DNA from: Planctomycetia bacterium
GTDB lineage: Bacteria > Planctomycetota > UBA1135 > GCA-002686595
Length of the DNA stretch: 12,072 nt
Assembly: GCA_005778045.1 (NCBI GenBank)
Contig: SXKQ01000002.1
Location: forward strand, 1 to 12,072
Direction: 5' to 3'
Both the position numbers and the translations under genes were made by a program. Positions within the stretch are counted from its first letter, which is position 1; each line of letters begins with the position of its first letter. Below are positions 7,161-12,072 of the stretch, in pieces. The notes beneath the pieces are model-generated. The model had not been told where the DNA came from and made no database searches. It was given only the letters and a program-made list of their open reading frames with translations.

Positions 7161-8465
7161 CTAGAACTGCTCGGCGTCGCTCGCCCCGATGAGCGTGCCA
7201 TTGGACCGCCCGACGAGGAACTGCCAGCCAAACTCGCCTTGCAGACTGCCGGGATTCCACAGGGTGAGCGTGGCCGCGCCTGTGGCGTCGGTCGGCAACA
7301 GGAACGGCATGCGCTCGATGGCCGGGAGCGCGAACGGCGTGTGCAGCAGAAACACGGGCAGCGCGTAGATCGTCTCCTGAGGCAGCATCGAAGATTGCGG
7401 GCAGTAGGTCAGCAACGCGCTGCCGTTCGGCACGCCGCCGCTGAGCGAGAACACGACCGGACCCGGGCCGACGAGCCCCGTGCCCGACAGCGCGAGATCC
7501 GGCCGCGCCGGTGAGAAGCGCACGAGGTCGTCGAGGGAGAAGAAGTCGGTGGTCGTATAGGCGATGCGCAGGCCGTCGTCGGGTTGGTACGCGTCGAAGG
7601 TGCCATCGCCAGGACGTTCGAAGCGCAGCGTGCTGATCCAGTTGTCCGCCACGAGCAGCTGCTGGCTCGAACCGCCGCCCGCGCGGATGCGCAGGATGCG
7701 GTAGCTGCTCGTGGTGAAGTTGTTCTCCGACAGGAGCAGGCGCTCGCGTCCAGGTTCGAACTCGAGCGCGCTCGTGCCCGCGAATCCAGTCGCGTAGACG
7801 ACCGCATTGCTCGCGGAGAGCTGTGTGCCCGAGGCGACGAGGCCGGCGCTCCAGCGCAGGAGGCTCTGGGGCGCGCTGGGCAGCGAGGAGTCCTGCTGGG
7901 TGCCGTAGAAGATGTCGCCGTTACGCGCGACCGCGACCGGGCCGGAGGGACCGTCGAGGTGGCCGAGGAACTGCAGCGCTCCCGAGGAGATGTTCACGCG
8001 GAACAGGTCCGTGCCGACCCCAAAGCCGTTGGGTGCGGCGGAGACGAGCAGCGAGCCATCGGGCAGGAACTCGCCGTCGTAGTTGTAGGCCAGCGCGGCG
8101 ACGAGGCCCGAGCCGGAGCCATCGAGCCACACGATGCGCAGGTCGCCGGCGGGGTTGGGCGAGAAGCCGCCGCTGTCGCCGATCACCACGGCGTCCTCGT
8201 CGGGCGTGAGGCGGATGAAGCTCGGGAACACGAAGCCCGCGAACGAGGCGAGCGTCGTCTCGAGCGATCCATCGCCGTTCCAGCGCTGGACGAGCTGGCC
8301 GTCGAACGTGACGTAGTCGCCGTCGGGCAGCGAGCACGAGACGCTCGAGGGAGCTGGGTTCACGCTGCTCGCCAGCGTGAATCCGGGCAGGGTGGAGTCG
8401 GCGCGTGCCGAGAGCAGGGGCAGCGTCGAAAGGAGCAAGGCAGAAACTAGGAGGCGTAAGGACAT
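7161..8465 (-). CDS. Secreted beta-propeller-like protein under cobalamin riboswitch control
   Basis: A 434-residue exported protein. The N-terminus MSLRLLVSALLLSTLPLLSA is a signal peptide with a likely cleavage site SARA|D after residue 22; there is no lipobox Cys. The mature part has repeated strand units of the kind F.PDGSLLVSA, ALEFEPGRERLLLSE, VARNGDIFYGT and TLRFE, each followed by a second strand with L-x-R or similar. This pattern is typical of NHL/SMP-30-type beta-propellers (about residues 35-320). The last ~110 residues form a separate beta-rich domain (from GLVGPGPVVFSLSGG to the end) of a kind I associate with secreted planctomycete proteins. Only two cysteines are obvious. The start at 8465 is set by the signal peptide; there is no Shine-Dalgarno. 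A B12 riboswitch lies 162 bases upstream on the same strand, and no other gene follows it, so B12 handling is the most likely role. The exact function is unknown. Confidence 0.75.
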   Translation of the reverse strand: MSLRLLVSALLLSTLPLLSARADSTLPGFTLASSVNPAPSSVSCSLPDGDYVTFDGQLVQRWNGDGSLETTLASFAGFVFPSFIRLTPDEDAVVIGDSGGFSPNPAGDLRIVWLDGSGSGLVAALAYNYDGEFLPDGSLLVSAAPNGFGVGTDLFRVNISSGALQFLGHLDGPSGPVAVARNGDIFYGTQQDSSLPSAPQSLLRWSAGLVASGTQLSASNAVVYATGFAGTSALEFEPGRERLLLSENNFTTSSYRILRIRAGGGSSQQLLVADNWISTLRFERPGDGTFDAYQPDDGLRIAYTTTDFFSLDDLVRFSPARPDLALSGTGLVGPGPVVFSLSGGVPNGSALLTYCPQSSMLPQETIYALPVFLLHTPFALPAIERMPFLLPTDATGAATLTLWNPGSLQGEFGWQFLVGRSNGTLIGASDAEQF

Positions 8466-8560
8466 GGGCGCGACTCGTCGATCGACCGTCGACAACACCG
8501 CCGTCGCACGTCGAATGGGGTGGTGCGGCAGCGGTCGGAACGCAAGACCGGGGCCGACGA

Positions 8561-8580
8561 GAGCGCGCACGACGGCGCTC
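8561..8580 (-). promoter_or_regulatory. Inverted repeat in the leader between aptamer and start codon
   Basis: GAGCGC (8561-8566) and GCGCTC (8575-8580) form a 6-bp stem with an 8-base loop in the minus-strand leader, 48 bases after the aptamer and 95 bases before the start codon. It is a candidate part of the riboswitch expression platform. No T-run follows, so a classical terminator is not supported. Confidence 0.3.
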
Positions 8581-8627
8581 CTCAACAGGCACCGGACCCA
8601 GCCTCGAGATCCGAGAGGTGCGGCGAT

Positions 8628-8846
8628 GCGTGATGGGTCTCCTGACTCGCCGTTGGCGCCCTCGAGCGGACCTTCCCGGGACTTGGCGTGAGCTCCCCGA
8701 AGAGAGTCACGCGGGTCCCAGTGGCCTGTCGGCCGCGAGCGACTCCCGGTGGGGGCAGTGCTCGCGCACCGGCACACGGGCTCGATGGCATGCGGCTCAC
8801 AGTGGCGGGACCGTGCTGGACTCACACCAGCTTCCCCCTTCCACGC
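8628..8846 (-). promoter_or_regulatory. Cobalamin (adenosylcobalamin-type) riboswitch aptamer
   Basis: Read on the minus strand, the conserved blocks of the cobalamin riboswitch appear in the right order and spacing. (1) GGGAAgctGGTGtGAGTCC (about 8837-8819) with its P-stem partner CCAGC, then GGTCCCGCCACTGTGA (8812-8797), the core that forms the L5 kissing loop. (2) GGCCACTGGGA (about 8727-8717) with TCCCGGGAAGG (about 8680-8670), separated by the stable hairpin GCGTGA...TCACGC. (3) GAGTCAGGAGACC (about 8648-8636), the B12 box with one change from AGCCAGGAGACC. GCGTG (8846-8842) and CACGC (8632-8628) can close the whole element. The ~219-base length is normal. In other bacteria this RNA binds cobalamin and lowers expression of the downstream gene. 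The controlled gene is the secreted propeller at 7161-8465. Confidence 0.93.
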
Positions 8847-8874
8847 TCGCGAGAACGAATTATCAGCTCGCGAG
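8846..8874 (-). promoter_or_regulatory. Paired CTCGCGAG palindromes around a GATAAT -10-like box, upstream of the riboswitch
   Basis: The 8-bp palindrome CTCGCGAG occurs at 8846-8853 and 8867-8874, 21 bp apart (two helical turns); both copies sit in the longer direct repeat GCTCGCGAGA. Between them on the minus strand is GATAAT (8864-8859), a -10-like box that would start transcription about 8852, just before the aptamer. A separate TTGACG (8901-8896) is a good -35 box but lies 31 bases from GATAAT; it pairs better by distance with a weak TTAGTC box at 8879-8874. The promoter of the riboswitch transcript therefore lies here, but which boxes are used is open. The repeats could be an operator or an RNA hairpin. 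Confidence 0.5.
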
Positions 8875-8928
8875 ACTAAGCGCCCGGTGGGAAGCCGTCA
8901 AGCCCGCGCGTCCGCGAGCGCGCGCGCC

Positions 8929-8934
8929 TACAAT
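8929..8934 (+). promoter_or_regulatory. TACAAT -10 box giving a near-leaderless transcript
   Basis: TACAAT matches the -10 consensus in 5 of 6 positions and lies 9 bases before the ATG at 8944, in an otherwise GC-rich stretch. Transcription would start about 8941, leaving a leader of only a few bases. The region upstream of the ATG has no Shine-Dalgarno sequence, which agrees with leaderless translation. No -35 box is visible at 16-18 bases. Confidence 0.55.
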
Positions 8935-8943
8935 CCGCTAACC

Positions 8944-10578
8944 ATGCGCCTCGAACCTGACGAAATCGAACAGGCGCTCGCTCTGCTCGAGCGAGCCGTG
9001 CTTGCGCAGCCCGGTCTCGCCGCCGAGTTCGAGGCGAGCCGACGCGAGTACTTCCTGCAGGGGGAGCCGCCGCCGAAGGATGAGGAGACGCCGCGCGCGT
9101 TGCGTCGCCTCCGCGAGTGGTTCCTTCTCGAGCGGCCGAGCAACGTGCTCGGCGGTGCGCCTGTCGAGTGGGTGCTGCACCGCCTCGACGGCATCGATGC
9201 GAAGGAACTCTCCGAGGATGCGCTGCGGGCGCTGCTCGCGTCGCGTTGCTCGGTCTATCAGGTCACGGGCGTGGCCGAGGGGGAAGGTGTTTGGGTACGC
9301 GACCTCGCGGCGATGGGCGAGTATCCGCTCAGCGAGCCCGAGGGCTCGCGTGCCCTGAGCGCGGACGATGTGCTCGTCGGCCGCCTCTTCGCGGTCGGCG
9401 AGTCGCTGTATCGCGTCTCGCCCGCGGCTGGCGTGTTCCGATCGAGCAAGCTCCTGCGCGCGCTGCTCGCGGACTTCGAGAGCCTGCGTCAGGCGCGGCG
9501 CGGCGTGCTGCGGCTCACGCAGGCGGAACTCGAGGGGATGTTCTGGCGTCGCATCGATCCCGTGCGCAGCGACGCCGTCGGCGCTGCGCGAGCGGCGTTG
9601 CTCGCCGGCGGCGTCGAATCGGCGCGCGTCGAGCAGATCTTCGTCGACTTGCGGCGCTCGCCGTTCGACGGGTCGCTCGTCGTGCCCGGTGTCGACGACG
9701 TACTCGCGAGCGTGCTCGAGTCGCTCGCGTTCGACACGCGCATGGACCTCGACATCGCGCGGCGGGTGCTGCTCGACGCGTGGGTCGAGCTCGCGGCCCC
9801 GACGGAGAGCGACGCCGCCGAGAGCGAGGAACGCAACGAACGCGCTCGGGACGCGCGCGCCGCGATCGAGGCCTTCGATGCGGGGCGACGCGCCGGCAAG
9901 GACCTTGAGACCTTGTTCCGCGAACTCGAGCGCGACCTCGAACTCGAGAGCGAGAGCTACGATCCCGACGCCAACGACGGCGCGCCGGCACCCGACTTCC
10001 CCGGCGTGGTGGGCGCGATGATCGAGGAGTTCCTGTGGGAGCTCGGTCGCACTCGCGGCGAGACCGAATCGGTGGAAGCCTCCGTGGTGCGGGCCTTCGG
10101 CGAGTTCGGCGCGGACTACGGCGTATTCGAGAACCTAACCGATCGCGAGCTCCTGCTGTTCGCCTCGGTCTGGCTGCCGGAGCGGCGCATTGTGAAGAGC
10201 GCGGAAGACTTGCGGCGCATGCTGCGCGCGCTGCGCGAGTTCTGCGCCTGGTCTCAGGAGAATCAGGACGTCGCACTGCTCGACGCCTACGAGAAGACGA
10301 TCCCGCCGATGGAGCGAGCGCTGGCGCGACTCGTCGAGGCGCAGCGCTGGTGTCGCAATGACGGTGGTCAGCCTTCGACGCTGTACGAGATCGCGTCGCT
10401 CGACGGTCCGCGCCCGACCGTCAGCGATGCGCGCGGCGATCGCTTCGAGGTCGACATCGAGCCACGGCTGGCCGCGGCCCTTGAGATCGGAGATCGACTG
10501 CGCGCGCGGCGCGTCGACGGTGGCCGGCTCGAAGTGTTCTGCTGCTATCCGTCCCAGAGCGCCTCGATCGCGCGCTAA
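8944..10578 (+). CDS. Unknown 544-residue cytoplasmic protein
   Basis: I do not recognise a family. There is no signal peptide or membrane segment. Residues 1-80 are helical (MRLEPDEIEQALALLERAV) and include FLLERPSNVLGGAPVEW. Residues ~85-170 contain a mixed alpha/beta stretch (SVYQVTGVAEGEGVWVRDL). Residues ~285-355 are an acidic, charged segment (ESDAAESEERNERARDAR, LERDLELESESYDPD) that may be a flexible linker. Residues ~360-470 are again helical. The last ~65 residues (from PSTLYEIASLDG to the end) look like a small beta-barrel-type domain with EVDIEP and RLEVFCCYP. ATG at 8944 is chosen over the upstream open frame because the extension overlaps the riboswitch on the other strand and a TACAAT box sits just before it. 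It is divergent from the B12-controlled gene and ends 14 bases from the convergent lipoprotein gene. Confidence 0.75.
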   Translation: MRLEPDEIEQALALLERAVLAQPGLAAEFEASRREYFLQGEPPPKDEETPRALRRLREWFLLERPSNVLGGAPVEWVLHRLDGIDAKELSEDALRALLASRCSVYQVTGVAEGEGVWVRDLAAMGEYPLSEPEGSRALSADDVLVGRLFAVGESLYRVSPAAGVFRSSKLLRALLADFESLRQARRGVLRLTQAELEGMFWRRIDPVRSDAVGAARAALLAGGVESARVEQIFVDLRRSPFDGSLVVPGVDDVLASVLESLAFDTRMDLDIARRVLLDAWVELAAPTESDAAESEERNERARDARAAIEAFDAGRRAGKDLETLFRELERDLELESESYDPDANDGAPAPDFPGVVGAMIEEFLWELGRTRGETESVEASVVRAFGEFGADYGVFENLTDRELLLFASVWLPERRIVKSAEDLRRMLRALREFCAWSQENQDVALLDAYEKTIPPMERALARLVEAQRWCRNDGGQPSTLYEIASLDGPRPTVSDARGDRFEVDIEPRLAAALEIGDRLRARRVDGGRLEVFCCYPSQSASIAR

Positions 10579-10592
10579 AGGACGGCGAGGCC

Positions 10593-11198
10593 TCAGCGAG
10601 CGGCCGTGGCCGGCACCTGCACCTCGGTGACGAGCTCCGAGAAGTCCTTCACCTCGCCGGGGTTGACGAGGTAGATCTCGCGGATCGGGCCGTTCTCGAC
10701 CCAGTCCATGCGCGCGAGGTAGGCGAACAGCGCGGGGTAGGAGCGCGGAACTTCGGGATACGGGCCCGCGACGAAGGCATAGGCGACCGTGGTGCTCTCA
10801 AGTACCCCGTAGCCGAGGTCGTCCTTGGTCTCGAGGGCCCCCGCGACCGGCAGACACGCGCGCAGGCGCAGCGAGTCGATCGCGACCTTGCCCGGATCGT
10901 CGTAGTAGAGCGCGAAGGGCGCTCCGGTCGGCTCGATGCCGGCGGCCGCGGCGAGCGCGAAGACTCGCTCGAGCGAGCGACCGACGTTGGTGTAGCTGCC
11001 GCGAGCCTCGACGAACACGTAGGGTTGATCGAGACGCTGCTTCCAGTCGACCTGCACGTCGCGGAACGGCGCGCGCGCGATGGGGAGGTCGGCGACGAAC
11101 GTGCTCGGGGCCTGACTTGGCGCGCCGGGGGCGCCCGTGGTGTTCGAAGATGCGCTGCAGGCCGCGAGCATGAGGAGCGGAAGGGAGCGGTGGAGCAT
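10593..11198 (-). CDS. Putative lipoprotein with GyrI-like small-molecule-binding domain
   Basis: A 201-residue protein with a short lipoprotein signal MLHRSLPLLMLAAC; Cys14 follows the lipobox LMLAAC and would be lipid-modified, placing the protein on the outer face of a membrane. A Ser/Pro/Ala/Gly-rich tether (15-35) leads to a GyrI-like (AraC effector-binding-type) domain from about residue 45 to 197. It has the two-fold repeated pattern: YVFVEARGSYTNVGRSLERVF then APFALYYDDPG in the first half, and AFVAGPYPEVPRSYPALFAYL then REIYLVNPGEVKDF in the second, ending in TEVQVPA as in this family. Known relatives are mostly cytoplasmic drug-sensor domains or gyrase inhibitors. ATG at 11198 is fixed by the signal peptide; no Shine-Dalgarno is seen before it. 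A haem-binding SOUL-like role is a less likely alternative. Confidence 0.8.
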   Translation of the reverse strand: MLHRSLPLLMLAACSASSNTTGAPGAPSQAPSTFVADLPIARAPFRDVQVDWKQRLDQPYVFVEARGSYTNVGRSLERVFALAAAAGIEPTGAPFALYYDDPGKVAIDSLRLRACLPVAGALETKDDLGYGVLESTTVAYAFVAGPYPEVPRSYPALFAYLARMDWVENGPIREIYLVNPGEVKDFSELVTEVQVPATAAR

Positions 11199-12072
11199 GG
11201 GATAGATTTCGTCGGGGAACGAGCTGTCCTTGAGGCGCTCGCAGGCCGGGCCTCTGGGCGTCACAGAAGTCGGGAATGGCGGCGTTGTGGGCCTCCGGCG
11301 CGGCGCACCCATCCCGCTGGCGTGGCCCCCCCGCCCGGCAGTCATAGGAAGTTGCAAATCGGACTTGGCACACTTGGGCCGCGAGGTGTGGGCCATCGCA
11401 GCGCGCCGCAGCGTGACACCGGGGGGGAACGCGACCGAAGGACGGCTCCGACGGCGGCGCCGTTCGCCCTCTCAGGTCTCGTCCAGCGCCGGCCGCGGGC
11501 CCGGTTGGGAACGGGGCCTACGGACGGTGCCCCTCGACGGGGTGCGCGACTGTCCGGGAAACGGCGGCGTCGGGGGCTGGCTCCAGCGCGGTGATCCGCC
11601 CGCAGGCTCTCTCGGTTCCTTCCGGTGGGTTCCTTGTGAGGTCGGCGAGCACGCGGCCCGCGAAGGTGCCTACTTCCGCGGCGGGTCGGCCTCGGCGCCG
11701 ATCCGGGGTCGTGGGACACGGAGGGGAGTGCCAACGATCCGGAGGCCTCGCGTTGGGGTTTCGACATGTCGACAGGGGCGATGTTGGCGCGGGCGCCAAC
11801 GGATGGCGGCGAGTGAGGCTGGAAGGTGGCAAGCGGCCGAGCTGCGGGAGCGCGCGCGGGAGGTACTTCGTGGCGGGATCGGCGAACGCCTGCGAGGCAG
11901 CGATGGCGCACAAAAGCCCGTCTCGGAGGCCCCCGTCGCGAAGGTCCTTGGCTTCTGATAATACTCGTTATGTTGCATTGAGGGCCACGGAAAGGGGCGG
12001 GGGACGGGCCGGACCGGACCGTCCTCTCGCCGCATTGACGGATGCACTCGGCTGAGGCACAACTCCGTGATG
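11199..12072. other. Region without a recognisable gene; several palindromes and an AT-rich island
   Basis: The open frames here on both strands are Arg/Ser/Gly/Pro-rich shadows of GC-rich DNA with no protein-like pattern. Structures seen: a 12-bp palindrome TCGACATGTCGA (11761-11772), an 18-base inverted repeat GTTGGCGC-GG-GCGCCAAC (11783-11800), a hairpin around CCCCTCGACGGGG (about 11530-11542), and a GGTTCCTT direct repeat (11614-11621 and 11628-11635). An AT-rich island (about 11955-11980, with TGATAATACT) is the best promoter-like spot. The minus-strand leader of the lipoprotein gene must begin inside the left end. The far right end may hold the start of another gene (ATG at 12070). No tRNA, rRNA, RNase P or SRP RNA could be recognised. 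Confidence 0.5.
11761..11800. repeat. Two adjacent palindromes
   Basis: TCGACATGTCGA (11761-11772, perfect, with TGTCGACA overlapping its end) is followed 10 bases later by the perfect inverted repeat GTTGGCGC-GG-GCGCCAAC (11783-11800). They lie in the stretch without genes. They could be protein-binding sites or, for the second, an RNA hairpin with a GTTGGC/GCCAAC stem. Confidence 0.5.

Noticed and set aside
7584..8450. 288-residue plus-strand open frame opposite the propeller gene
   Set aside because: Mirror frame of the real gene, rich in Arg/Glu/Ala, with no domain and no upstream signals.
8466..8825. N-terminal extension of the propeller gene up to 8825
   Set aside because: The extension translates riboswitch sequence and would bury the signal peptide; the start at 8465 directly before the signal peptide is better.
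8749..8943. N-terminal extension of the 544-residue protein to 8749
   Set aside because: It would run across the riboswitch on the other strand and past the TACAAT box; the extension is not protein-like.
11520..11660. SRP-RNA-like fragments (GTTTCCCGGAC and CCGGAAGGAA on the minus strand)
   Set aside because: The pieces are too far apart and do not form the conserved SRP apical loop; judged to be chance.
11230..12055. Several open frames of 130-242 residues on both strands
   Set aside because: Composition is Arg/Ser/Pro/Gly-rich in every frame, with no conserved motif, ribosome-binding site or signal sequence.

Overview
The window is very GC-rich chromosomal DNA with typical bacterial housekeeping genes. 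It most likely comes from a member of the Planctomycetota or a close relative. This is an inference from the mix of genes: a bacterial type II fatty-acid cluster, a eukaryote-type (UAP1-like) UDP-sugar pyrophosphorylase fused into a ddl-dapB operon, few Shine-Dalgarno sequences, and secreted beta-propeller and lipoprotein genes of unknown role. No mobile element, CRISPR array or phage gene is visible.

Layout. Positions 1-2214 (+) hold the end of fabG, then acpP and fabF, the core of fatty-acid elongation, closed by a strong hairpin at 2239-2272. Positions 2363-6030 (+) hold a small unknown gene, the UAP1-like pyrophosphorylase, ddl and dapB. The last three are joined by 4-base start/stop overlaps and all feed cell-wall precursor synthesis (UDP-sugar, D-Ala-D-Ala, diaminopimelate). 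A tRNA-Leu(CAA) at 6084-6167 is followed by a degenerate histidine-kinase-like protein and a NifU-type iron-sulfur scaffold domain, which overlap by one base. A near-perfect hairpin at 7107-7142 separates these from a convergent gene.

Positions 7161-8943 are the most interesting part. On the minus strand a full-size cobalamin (B12) riboswitch (about 8628-8846) lies upstream of a single gene for a secreted beta-propeller-like protein (7161-8465). A secreted propeller under B12 control recalls BtuG, the surface propeller that captures B12 in Bacteroides, although this protein has no lipobox and no recognised BtuG signature. It could be a new B12-capture factor. Two identical CTCGCGAG palindromes flank an AT-rich -10-like box just before the aptamer.

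Divergent from the riboswitch is a 544-residue unknown protein (8944-10578), apparently read from a leaderless transcript with a TACAAT box just upstream. Convergent with it is a predicted lipoprotein carrying a GyrI-like ligand-binding domain (10593-11198, minus). The last 870 bases contain no convincing gene, only scattered palindromes and one AT-rich island near 11955-11980, possibly the promoter region of a gene beyond the window.
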